Positions 37,654 through 49,594 of a stretch of DNA of 64,000 bases are shown in pieces (position 1 is the first letter of the stretch; every line of letters begins with the position of its first letter). Position numbers and translations under genes: made by a program. The stretch is from Diprion similis (Eukaryota; Arthropoda; Insecta; Hymenoptera; Diprionidae): positions 11,903,501-11,967,500 of the forward strand of contig NC_060110.1 in the NCBI RefSeq assembly GCF_021155765.1. Direction: 5' to 3'. A model generated the notes under the pieces. That model searched no databases, had not been told where the DNA came from, and saw only the letters and a program-made list of their open reading frames with translations.

Positions 37654-40600
37654 ATGGCGGGGATCACTGCCAGAGTTGCCCTAGTTTTTTTAGGTACGTA
37701 CTGAATAAATAATATACTGCATAAAAAATATATGCGGTTAAATTTGGTTTACAGACATTTGTTTCAATTTTATACACTTTATTCCTCAGTACAGATCGCT
37801 CGTCATTGCATGGCAAAAAACATTTCTTACTTCAATCTTTGTATTCTAAAGGTCATTTGTTTAGTTCTGTTTGAATTCTGCTATACCAGTTAGTCGGATC
37901 ATCGTTCCTCGAGCCAAGATAAAAATACCGCAAGTGTGTATATAGGCTGTATGTTTGGCATGCATCGTGCAACAGCGTTGTTTGTCAAACAGTATCAATG
38001 TTAGACATGATATTACAAGGTATATGATGCTGATGTTATAGCATAGTTATGGTGATCGCCTAATGCCAATGATATTCATAAATTCTGGTATACAATTACA
38101 TTCTGTCTATGTACTCGGGTGATACTTCTGCATTAGGTTTCAGTGGATCAGCAAATCTATGAATTGCTGACTAAATAAACGCTCATCCGGTGTATAGAGT
38201 TTCATATTGAAATTTGAAAAAGTGCAGGAGCTATACAATCTGCTTCAGTGAGGTTTCAGTGGATCAGCAAATCTATGAATTGCTGACTCAATAAACGCTC
38301 ATCCGGTGTATAGAGTTTCATATTGAAATTTGAAAAAGTGCAGTACTTATACAATCTGCTTCATCATCAAATTGTTGTAAAGTTGTCATATAAGTATATA
38401 AAAGTGAACTGCAGAGATGTTAGTCTTATTATTCTGCTTCATGAAGCTTGGCGAAAATTTTTCACGTCATCCAACAACGTTTGAAAATGTTCATTGACGT
38501 TATCGCTAGTTTTAAAACCACAGTTTTTCTATTTGTAGGAATTTCTTGTGCTGTTGCTGCAAAAGTACCTACCTTTAGTACCGCATATTCAGCAAAGGGA
38601 ACACTTTATATACCTTATGCAGAAATTCGTGAGCCATTTTATGCATGGTATGATCTTAACAGAGGATCCAGCCGAATTGACTACTATGGAGGTATGTATT
38701 ATTTTGTGCAGTAAATACGTATACTTTTAAAATCATGTCATTTTTCGTTCTTAGTGATTGTCTACAAGTAGTAGCTAGATAGCTACAATTTCTTTTTTCG
38801 CAACTGATAATGAAGTTTCATATTTTTATTGCTGATAGGAATGGTAAAGACGTATCAATTGGGAAAAGAAGGTGCAAATGGTATTACTGTGAAAATGGCT
38901 CCAATCACAACTGAAACTGACCTCAATAAAGAAACATGTCTTCAAGTGAATGGAACAAGTGACTCTAAAATACTTCCGCAAACAATTATTCCCGATGCAA
39001 CTGGAATGGAGGTAATTTGTGTTGCAAAATTATTGAGTTTATCATTTTTATGCTCAATGTAATTAAGCAATTTCTCAATAGTTTATTGGTGAGGAAATTA
39101 TCAACGGACTTCACTGTGAGAAATGGCGACGTGTAGAAACCTTTGGAGAAAAAGTAAACAAATACACATTGTGGATTCGTTATAAGGTTTGTTAATTTGT
39201 TCAAAGATGTTGACATTGGTATGATGTGTCATTACATGCAATAAAGCAGTCAATATTTACATTTACAGAAATCACCTAAATATCCGCAAGTTAAAGAAGT
39301 CATACCAGTCAGATATGAAATGCGCGGATTCAACTCTCTTCTTGGTTCTCACTATGACCATTACTACTTGGAATATGAGTGGTATTCGTTCGATACACCA
39401 AGTCCTGATGTATTTGAAATCGCCGAAAGTATGTTCAGCTTGTCGTATTACTCGAATCTCTATCTTTAGAAATGGAAGTTTTTTTTTTCTAATATCTACT
39501 GCCATATACTATTTTCATTGATTTACTATTTCTAGACGATACTTGTGTTACATTTCCTGGGCCAGGGGAAAACCATATTTACACATTCAATCCGATGCGT
39601 GAATTTGTCCATAATTATGACGAACATGTAAATACTGAGTTTGATCATTTTGGAAAGGCACATAAAAAACACTATACTACCGAGCTGGAACAAAAGCGTC
39701 GAAAGGAAGTTTTCAGACAGAATTTAAGGTATTGCATAGAGTAACTGAATAATCTTAAAAGCCGTAGAGCAGTAATTGACGTATCGCTTTATAGTAAATC
39801 GTGAAGTGAATAGAAACTTATTCACCGAAATTAATTAATGTTACAGGTACATTCATTCTAAGAATCGTGCAAACCTTGGTTACCAATTGCAAGTTAATCA
39901 CTTGGCTGATCGTACTGATTTGGAAATGAAGGCTCTCCGTGGAAAACAATATACCAAAGTATCTGACAATGGTGGCCTTCCGTTTCCGTACAACGTAGAT
40001 GAAGTTCAGGATATTCCTCAATCTATGGACTGGCGCTTGTACGGAGCTGTTACTCCTGTAAAGGGTAAGACAATATTGATATTTCACCACATCTTTGTCA
40101 TTCACAGTTATTACAATTAAGTTTATTCCTTGTGAAATGGTTCAGATCAATCCGTGTGTGGCTCTTGTTGGAGTTTTGGTACTACCGGTGCTGTAGAAGG
40201 TGCCTACTATGTAAAATACCACAAACTACTCAGACTTTCCCAGCAAGTGAGTGAAACTGAACAGTTGTTTGACTATTATATTGCAAATACTCACTCTGAA
40301 TACATAAATCCCTGTTCAAAACAATAATCAACGATAATATATAGGCTCTAGTTGACTGTTCCTGGGGTTTTGGCAATAACGGTTGTGATGGTGGTGAGGA
40401 TTTCCGAGCGTATCAATGGATTATGAAACACGGTGGTATTCCAACTGAAGAAGACTATGGCGGCTACATAGGACAGGTATTGGATTGTATTCAACTTTAT
40501 TTATTGTGGAAAACGTATATAACGGGTCTTTGCAAGTCAGAGTAATTGGGGAAAAGAACTTGAAGATTTAGAGAAAAATCCTTATAATATTGTTGTAATT

Positions 40601-41235
40601 CTGGAATCATTAGTATTTTGTAATAGCAAGACAAAGAATTAAAAGCGATGAAAATAATTTTTCACAGTTTTATACACTGATAATACATTTACATTCGTGA
40701 CGTTTTTTTCTCATTTCATAAATAGTAAAAGATTAATACCTACTTGTTACTGATCTACAATTTAGGATGGATACTGCCACGTCAACAATGTAACTCTGAC
40801 CGCGAAAATGACTGGATTTGTCAACGTGAGTCCGCGTGATCCGAAAGCATTGAAAATCGCAATTGCTAAACACGGCCCTGTCTCGGTTGCCATCGACGCA
40901 TCTCATAAGACGTTTTCATTCTACGCTAATGGAGTTTACTACGAATCGGCTTGTGGTAAATCACAATGATGAGATTATATGATTGGACTATAGAACGATT
41001 ACCCAACGCGTTTTCACACATTGTCTTATTCTGTTTTATAGGAAATACCGAACAGCAGTTGGATCATGCCGTATTAGCAGTTGGGTATGGCACCTTAAAT
41101 GGCCAAGACTATTGGTTGGTGAAAAATTCTTGGTCCAATTATTGGGGAAACGACGGCTACGTTTTAATGGCACAGAAAGACAATAACTGTGGCGTTCTAA
41201 CTACACCCACATACGTGTCTTTTGATAAGAAGTGA
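37654..41235 (+). CDS. 26-29-p: 26/29-kDa papain-like cysteine protease
   Basis: Eleven coding exons: 37654-37693, 38539-38691, 38839-39011, 39082-39186, 39269-39428, 39536-39728, 39847-40064, 40146-40246, 40345-40476, 40766-40955, 41042-41235. All phases agree; the product is 552 residues, close to Drosophila 26-29-p. A signal peptide ([18 protein letters not shown]) spans the first junction. The N-terminal half is the 26-kDa chain typical of this family ([19 protein letters not shown]). An I29-type propeptide ([13 protein letters not shown] ... [10 protein letters not shown]) leads into a C1A peptidase. Catalytic residues are all present: Gln and Cys in [13 protein letters not shown], His in [11 protein letters not shown], Asn in [10 protein letters not shown]. 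In flies the homologue was described from hemocytes as a lysosomal or secreted protease that degrades foreign protein. AATAAA at 41420-41425 fits the poly(A) site. Confidence 0.96.
38135..38364. repeat. Tandem duplication of a 116-base unit in intron 1
   Basis: The unit starting GGTTTCAGTGGATCAGCAAA at 38136 recurs at 38252, a period of 116 bases. The copies differ at only a few sites (for example GACTAAATAA against GACTCAATAA, and CAGGAGCTATAC against CAGTACTTATAC), so the duplication is recent. It lies inside the first coding intron of 26-29-p and carries no ORF. Confidence 0.93.
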
Positions 41236-44200
41236 TACACTATGGCTGAAATCCAGAAATATTTTTTTTATTCTTCTCAATTACTAATTAAGTCTGCTGT
41301 CAATGGGCAGGTCAACAATTATAGGTGGAGCTTCGATCAAGCATGATAAATTTAATAGATAATTAAAATATTTTAATAGATAGTTTTAGTAAGGTAAACA
41401 TGTAATTTGCTACTGATTCAATAAAAAAAATCGTTATTACGTACTGATGTCGTGTACTTTGCATGCACTCATCTTTTTAGTTACATACATATTCCGTAAT
41501 ACTTAATTTTACATCGTGTTCAAAATGCTATTATCCATTTTTCACGCTTTACTCATGATTTTCATGAAAGTTACATAATGATTTTAGATCGATTGTAAAC
41601 GGAATTTTTTTTTATTATGTAGATATATAACAGTTCATCTGTGGTATGTAATAACGAGTAGTTTCGTTTTACAAAGTAAGTAACACGCATGAGATTCACG
41701 TGCGTTTCAATTTATTAATGTCACGTAATTACTGAAGAGGCGAATCTGGAAGATATCTCGACACAGATTTAAGTAAATCATCTAAATAAAAAGTTAACCA
41801 AATATTTACTCTTGACTCTCGGACAGAAGTAACTTTAGCTATTCTTTCATAAAATAACTCTCACTTGTAGAAGTAGTTTAAAAACTCAAACTCGATAGGA
41901 AACCTGGAAAGTACGATTCTTACAAAGATAAACCTTGTTCATTGCAAATTTCTGAATATGTAAAAAGTTCCGAACCGTTTATTAGGCGTAATTGACGCAT
42001 TGAAATAATGCGACCGTTAAAAATTGTCTCCTCTTGACTAGTTCGATTTAAATAATGAATTTATAATTTTGTTAATATGACATGGGACATAAAAATTTCC
42101 ATCAAGACTTTGGCTCTTCTACGTAAAATACTTGAAAATCGAGTGATTTTTTCTCATTGGTATACACAACAGGATCCGAATTATAAAGACATCTGTTAGG
42201 TAACAATCATATCGACTAATCAATATTTAGCAAACGAAAGAAAGAATGAGAAAATAATCTACCAGCTGGAGGGACTACGCTTCAGCTGCTCATGATAATA
42301 ATCATCATCCAGAAGCAAGTATATAGGTACTTAAATATTTAAAACACTATAATACATAGAAAGGTACAGTGTAACGATTAATTCGTACCGTGTGAGCTGA
42401 ATATTTATGATAATTTGTTCGTAAATATTTTTTCCTCGGTGTTATTGAACTATAGTTTACCTCCGTATGATCTGTGAAGGTCTAAAAAAATATGAGTTTA
42501 TTCACTTATTCAATTATACTATATTTGATGTGAACATGGGCATCTTTTGTGCTTTATATGTAACTTTACCTTATATTCTAGAACATACAACGAAGATAAA
42601 TACATCTCAGGTAAACGATCGATACAAAATCGTGCATTGGTTTCGCACAAATTAAGCGTAACACTGTCGGGATATTAATATATTGTGCACAATGAATTTG
42701 TGCTAGCGGAATGTAGAACGGAACATTTTGTCTTTCATTATTAATATCGAAATAACAAAGTAGGTCAGTAATTCCTTCAGGCACGACTGTAGATTAGACA
42801 AAAAGTCATCCTCGTTACATGCTACACGTTGCAGTGTTAATTTTTTTTCAGTATGATACATTCAATACGCTGGAACACCCTATATTTAAGGACAAAACTA
42901 TCGTGTACAATATTGATTTACGCATTTATCATCCATACTCTTCGGCTGCTATAAAATTTTTAATGCCTTGTCGAACAAACATGAGTTATTAATTTATCAT
43001 TTTCTGCTTCGCGATCAGAAAACGTGAGGTATATTTCAATATTCATGTACTCAAATTTGGCACGAAAATATTTCTATTACGGTGTCCCGAGGATTCTCAG
43101 ATGTTTACCATTTTTAATCGTTATCGTTTGTAGATTTACCGTCATTTCTTTTCATCGACAATAATTTGAAGTATCTGTAAATTGGGACACATGTCTGTCC
43201 GACTTTACTGTCGTGCCTCAAGCAAGGATTTTTCGTTTTGTATCATCGCCATTGATAATGAAACAAGTATACTCAACAGCATTTAGTTAGTTCAACAAAA
43301 GTTGATAAACTTTTCGGATATTTAAAAATACATAAACAGCATTTTGTTTGCTAATTGTAAGAGGCGTTTAATGCTGGCTGGCCTCTTCGTTCGTTATTTA
43401 AATCGTATACACTCAATAATAATTGCTATATGTCTAGTTAAGTACATTTAAATGACACCTTGCTTCATTTTTCATATTTTTCCCTCAACATTTCATATCT
43501 ATACACACACACAGAAGCTCGCTAATGTTTGTTTCGTTTAAAAATTTTCATATAATTATAGATATAATTTAATTGTTTACTTTCGTTTTCTATCACTTGT
43601 GGACCCTGGACCAATACATCGCGTACATTCGATTATTGGTTAATTTGGCCGAATTTCGAGGACGCGCGATCCCCGATATGCATCGTATATAGTACGTTTA
43701 ACAAATACATAATAGGAATGATATACCAGGTTCTAGAAAAGACGATTACCTTGCCGGTGAGAAGGGAGAGCACAAAATTCAACAGCAATTTGCTTCTAAT
43801 AGCACTTTCAAAATGTTTTACTCGTAGTTGCGATGAGTGTAGACGAGCCCGGAAAAAATGATTGTTGATGTTTCCAACAGTATTTACATTTTTTCGTGCT
43901 TAAAAATTTATTTTTATTTCGTTTGTAACTTGAAAATAAATTATGTTTGCAGTATGTAATTTTAATTTCCGTCGAATATCGGTAAAACGTAAAATTAGAT
44001 TTGATGGAAAATCTGTCCGGAAAATGAGGTAAATAATATTTACGGAATTATTGCAGAACTGCCAGCCGCGGACAGAAATATGTAATACCTTTGCCAATTT
44101 CGGGACTCTCCGATCAGTGAGCGAAGGTGCATCTTGACTAGTGACACCGTTGATCAATGGCATTTTTTATTAAAATAATTCTCAATGTATCTTTTCTATC
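41236..44200. other. Tail-to-tail spacer between 26-29-p and eya
   Basis: No gene was seen. The left end is 26-29-p 3' UTR (poly(A) signal 41420-41425). On the minus strand, AATAAA motifs at 44166-44171 and 43907-43912 are candidate eya poly(A) signals, the first only about 30 bases after the stop. The rest is AT-rich with short ORFs only. Confidence 0.6.
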
Positions 44201-47200
44201 TTATAGAAAGCCCATTTCCAGAGCATTATACAACGCCTGGGTGTCGGAATGACTGTTGATACGCCAAAATGGAAAATTGTGCGCCCGGGCAGCCGTTTCT
44301 TCGTCAGATCCGTCGCCGATCACAACGTACGTGCATCTGCGGCCAAATCTGGCCACAACTCGACCGAAGCAGCTCTCTTTTCCTGAAAAATTTTCACTGG
44401 AAATTGTCCCGTTTGCCCTCACCTCAAAAATGATGATTGTGTTTGTAACTCGTCACTGGCCGCTTGGTAACTATACTTAATATCGTTTTATCTTACCGAT
44501 TTTTGTCGCCGAATAGATGTTCTCTATGGGAAATATTCCCCCGATTCCGAATAGAAGTACTTTTGACAAGGCTGGAACGAGTTGAGTCGTGGTTACCAAT
44601 ATGTTGATGCAGTGACTCCTCTTGTTTATTAAATTCAAACATTTCACGGCGGAAGTCAGCCAATTGTCGGTCAATAATTCAATTTCCGTCCTCAACTGAA
44701 GCCACTGTTCCCTCTTGGTAGCCCCGAGAAGACCGCCCACGTTGTTCCGATAATTACAATAAATTTCTTTGATCTTCCGATAACGAAAGGCCAATTTTCT
44801 CATCCAGTCTACGCCTCCTCTGACGCCGGAAGCCAGACATATACCGTTGTTAGCTGATGCGCACTGAAAACCGTCGGTGGCAAAGTTGTACGACGACAAG
44901 TCTTGCCCGTTGTCATCCGACGACACGTCGTCTATGTGGACTTGATCACAGTCCTAAAAATATGAAAAACATGTCTTTTGTGTTTCGCACTCCAAGGTAT
45001 AACGTCCAGTTCACCAAAATCCATCAAGTTCCCTGCCTATTTTCCAAATTGAAATTGTGTATAAAAAATGTCTGCCATAATTTACCAACATTTCCATTAA
45101 AAGTTTTATTATTCATTTTTTCTTATCAAATCTAACGTGACGCGTTTAATTAACGTAATTACGACGGGTGTATGAAAGAAAACATTTACTCACAGCACTC
45201 ACCTCGACGTCGTTGAAAAAGAAATGTGTATCGGCCAAGTTGTAGATCATTTCCTCCATTCTATAAGCGAGCTGGGCTAACAGCGTCGGGTCTTTTCCAT
45301 GCTTCGTTGCAAATTGTCCAGTAAGTAGAGAATGGAATACAACTATGGTTTCGTCCAGGTCCCAGATGAATATCCGGTCCGGCCCGGCTTCCGTCGTGTC
45401 CGCGGAACCGATACTGTTTCCGCTTCCGCTCTGCCGTCTTCCGCGTCTGCAGGGCTTCGCCGTCGCCCCTGTGTTAAAGATCCTCGTTCATTACTCCCCC
45501 TCACATGGCAGGTAAATACGGCGAACTGCACAATTACACCTACGTTTCCAAATTCTTACTCGATATTTCGGCAACCCTTAACGATCTATGCTCATTGTCA
45601 GTATAATCGTTGATTACGTATAGTAACGAAATTTAATTACCCTCCACGCTGGCGGTTTCCCGCGTGGTGCTGAGATCGTTGGTTTCGTGAGATGGCGGGT
45701 CCAAAGTAAGCGCCGATTTCGAAGAATCGTCTTGAAATCAAACCCAAAATAATTTGTCAGCTTTTGCGAAACATGTAGGTCACATCGAACCCGGATCGAA
45801 ATTGCACTCCATGAAGAATCAGCTATTATTACTTTTCAACTAAATCATTCCTCAATAATACACAATTTTTTAATTAAAATCATTGTGTGGTACCTGTGAA
45901 ATTTAAATTGCTAATGTTGAATGACGGGGGTGTCGTGTGATAGCCAGGCATTGGATAGTATCCAGAATACTGCAGTGGAACTCTATCATTTCCGTAAAGA
46001 GTGCTGCTGTAAGCGCTGTAGTCTAATTTCTAAAATATAAATACATAAAAAATAAAATTCGCATGCGAACATCGTTCCATCGGTAATTATTATCCGTGAA
46101 AAATTTGTGCTGGAGGGGGAGGACAAAAAAACCAACGTCACATCGAACGCCATGTTGTTCGATATTACGATAAAAAAAATTCAGGATATTTCCTCCTTAA
46201 TTACGACACGTACTTGGGATGCCGACGATATATTTTGGCCGACCGACGGAAATGTGGTGGATCCACTGTTGTATCCTGCGTAGCTCGAGTACTGGGCCAT
46301 GGTACCAGGGGTGGTGTACGAGCTCAGGTAGGAGCTCTGTAGCGAAGTATTTTTCGAGCTCGTTGTTGTCCCGTAACTCGGTGAATTATACAAGCTGAAA
46401 CGATCGTCGGTTGATTAATCACCCCTTGTCTCCCGAAATTGTTCTCCAAAAATCTGAACGAATAATTTTCGCGCCAGAAGTGTTAAAATTCAGCTATAGG
46501 ATGAAGAAACGACTCTTTTTGTCCAAACCGTCTATCTTGCAGCCCCACGGTTCGTGCGATTTGAATAAAACGACTAGGCGCATTGCAAATTTTTATATCT
46601 ATCATGCTTTCAAGTGCCTTGAGGCTCCGTTATAATGTTTGTGTAAGATTCAACGTTGGAGAGTCAAGTGTCACGGATCGATCGAGCGTCGAGTCGAGTG
46701 AAACTTATGCACATTCGTATAGTATAGGTACCGTTTATTGTATTACGCGTGCGTGTAGCAGCGGACTGGAAGCGATCTGTCTCGCAACTCGAGGCATAAT
46801 GTTAAGAATGCAATGCAAGGCGCATGGAATTATTAAAACTTCGTTGAGAAACATAAGTATAGTAATGACGAAACACACGTAACGTGCCTGTTGTAATATT
46901 GATTTGCTCCGTACAACGAACTGTAGTCGGCCTTCTCCATAGAGTCAGGATACTCTTCCTTGTCTTCGGCACTTTCGTCGATGTAAAGTTCACCCCCCGG
47001 AACGTTGTCGCTTTCCGGGCATTCTTGGACCTCGTTTTTGACCTCGGTGTCTGGAAAATTTCGCGCTGTTACGCACCGCTTCATTTTTTTAAATTGTCGC
47101 ACGGATTACTTCAAGGGTTATTTGCTCTGGTAGTTTTTTTATTCGGGTTTTAGAGATAGGGGTCCGGGGGTTATCCAAGAAGCGATTCTTCATTGCCGAT

Positions 47201-47376
47201 TGAGATTTAAGGACGCTCTCCATGCCGCGAAGAAAGAAACGTAAGGGCTAAAGATTTTATCTACCATTGTTCGTGGTGCGCGGATGCTGGACGGAGGCTT
47301 CCGTTGACGAAGACACGTTGCCAGCATTGTCTAGAACCCCGGCCGGTTTCGTGGGATCATTGTCTTCGGTTAACAT
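44201..47376 (-). CDS. eya: Eyes absent, Tyr phosphatase / transcriptional co-activator
   Basis: Eight coding exons, 5' to 3' on the minus strand: 47376-47265, 47050-46888, 46394-46214, 46029-45894, 45730-45641, 45468-45203, 44953-44497, 44382-44201. All phases agree; the product is 528 residues, shorter than Drosophila Eya. The N-terminal half is the Ser/Thr/Tyr/Pro-rich transactivation region ([24 protein letters not shown]). The C-terminal EYA domain starts near [10 protein letters not shown] and carries the HAD-type nucleophile motif DLDET, the diagnostic [18 protein letters not shown], and a C-terminal GDGSDEE acidic motif. The family binds Sine oculis/Six proteins and drives eye development. 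The start ATG lies 10 bases after an acceptor (47387), so the 5' UTR begins in an upstream exon, and alternative first exons are likely. The intron at 46395-46887 needs a GC donor. Confidence 0.96.
46395..46887 (-). other. eya: GC-AG intron in eya
   Basis: The exon ending QYYN must leave two bases to join the next exon, which begins with one base before LYNSPSYG. This is met by AACAG followed by GCACGT (donor GC at 46887-46886). The adjacent GT (GTTACG, three bases after the GC) ends in phase 0 and would frameshift into stops. A missed micro-exon is the alternative explanation. Confidence 0.72.
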
Positions 47377-47386
47377 ATCACCTTAT

Positions 47387-49463
47387 CTGGAACATAAGCG
47401 CATATTATACCAGTATATTTGTTTGTTGAATAAAATATAGTTTAAACTTCCTCTGCAGAGTGGATTCCCTTATATTAGAATAAATATTCACGATGCGAAT
47501 TTTTCAAAATCTTTTCTTGTATTTCAGGCTTCCAGGACATATCTTAATTGCCTCGAGACCAACCGGATTGCGGATATGATAAAGTGGTCAACGTGGATCC
47601 CGGACTTTATGGATTCCATAACGCGACCGCCAAGCTCCGGTGAGCCTGCAGGCACAGGTAGGGTATCGAAGAGATAGCTGATGCACTGCGTGCCGGAGGG
47701 TACTCAAAAATTCATTATTGGCGTCCAATTGCGTGTCTGGGAGGTGGCAAGGTACGGTGGAGGCGTACCAAGATCGTTCCTGGCGAGCCAATGAAACTGC
47801 CTTTCGCTGCGTTTATGTTACGTATTTTTCATGTTGCCAAGTCACTGTCTACTCTGCGCTCCGCCTTTCCTACCTGCGAACACCTAATACTGCACATCAA
47901 GTTTTTCCTCGAGCCTTGTGAGGGCGATTTTTTATCGGAAATCATGATAGATAGATTTAACTCCGGAAATTCCATCTTCGCGGTTGCGGTTTTGAAACTT
48001 ATGTTACGTCTCCATTTTCTCTACTCGACGCCTTTATCCAACAAGAATTAAAGTTATGTTCGACTATTAAATGCCAGAGTGATGCATCGAATGTAAACAA
48101 CAAAAAGGCTGTTTGTTTCTTAGTTGAGCTTAGCATCCCTGCCTAAACGAGCTCAAACTTAATACGAATGTACAGAATCAACCTGACGCATCTGTATAAT
48201 AAAGTAAGTATTTAAATAAAGATTTTAAATATGCGCTCTTTGTTTGCACGGACTGCTGCAGTGTTCTCGCGAATACTCAAGAACCGGCCGCTTTTCGCAA
48301 CGTCGACAATTAATTAGACACCCAGACTAAGCAGTCGCGATTAGATAAGAAGAATCCAGTGCTTGCCTGGTGAATTGATAAGAGCCCCGGTCTTTAATTG
48401 CACGCCAGAATCGGCAGTCCCTGTACTCTGGAATGTCGACCTCTTCGGATCGAAATTTTTGCACGTTGGATATGAGCATAAGGGTGCAGGTGAAGGACGT
48501 TCGAAATCACTTCAAACTAACTATATTTTATATGGATGTGACTGTAGTTTATATGGATTATCATATCGGATCGAATTAGGCGGGACTAATGCCGTCGAAC
48601 TTCCTGTCGAAAAACCGCGAATCGGTTGACTTATTTTCGTATGCTATACGAGAAGTTCGCGCCCCCCGTGGCGACGTCCCGTGGCGAAGTGATTCTTAAC
48701 AAGAAAACCGGTATTGTCGTTTCAATATGCACAGAGTTTCAGCACAGGTGCAGTGAATTTATTATAGGTATGTCAATATTGTAAGGACAAGTTAGACTGG
48801 TAAAAATTTCCGAGAATTAGATTAATCCTTTGTTGGAGTGGAGAAAAGCCGAAAAAGACGTTCGTCGGATAATACAAGGGAAAGTCTGTCGTCCGTTGAA
48901 GTTTCTTATACGTGGGAATTGGAACAGTTTGAACGATTGTTGGACAGTTTTTATAGAGAATTTTAGAACTATTGTATACCTAGAAAGTGTTCGAACTACA
49001 AAAATAGCTGCAATTATAGGGTTCCAATAATTAAAATTCAAATGTATTCCAGAGTTTTGTGATGAACTTGAAATCACACGTGAAATTCCAGAGATTTTTG
49101 GAAAACTCTTGTATAAATCAGATTAATTTCTAAGTATACTGACGAAATTGTTGACGTAATTTAAATGTCTGAATTTTGCGAGTACGGCAATGAATACCAG
49201 CCCAACATGCAGGAACAATAAAGTTTTTCACGAGTGTCGAATGATATTTAACTGCACTATATCCGATCTCTCGCATATGCATAGGTGAATGGATTGTTTA
49301 TTTTATTCTGTGCTGGAGAAGGTGTAAACTTTTTCAGCTAACAGTGGCTCTTCGTTATCCAGCCGCACGCGATGACTCACAAAGTTTTTTGAAACTCGAT
49401 ACGTTCCTTGAAGAAATTTAGTGCCGCTATAGTGTAGCCGGTTACGAGATTACACTTTGACTG
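47387..49463. other. Upstream of eya coding region: no gene seen
   Basis: This is probably eya intron or regulatory DNA on the minus strand, since the coding start is preceded by an acceptor. ORFs on both strands are short and unsupported. Confidence 0.55.
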
Positions 49464-49510
49464 TATATATCGTCAAGCGCGAATTGAATCGTTCAGTTTG
49501 GTTTGTCAGT
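49464..49510 (+). promoter_or_regulatory. TATA/Inr core promoter (+ strand)
   Basis: TATATAT at 49464-49470 sits exactly 31 bases before the A of an insect initiator, TTCAGT (A at 49495). A second TCAGT follows at 49506-49510. Downstream, at 49595, is an ATG in good context (CACCATGAA). The spacing is what a TATA-dependent RNA polymerase II promoter needs. It is divergent from eya. Confidence 0.5.
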
Positions 49511-49594
49511 GCGGAAGTTACTTCTTATACGTGTGGGTTAAATAAAGAAAACGATTCTCTTCGATTATAATTTTTAACGGAAGAACATCTCACC

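Noticed and set aside
44256-44480. + strand ORFs across the eya exons
   Set aside because: Antisense shadows of the eya phosphatase-domain exons.
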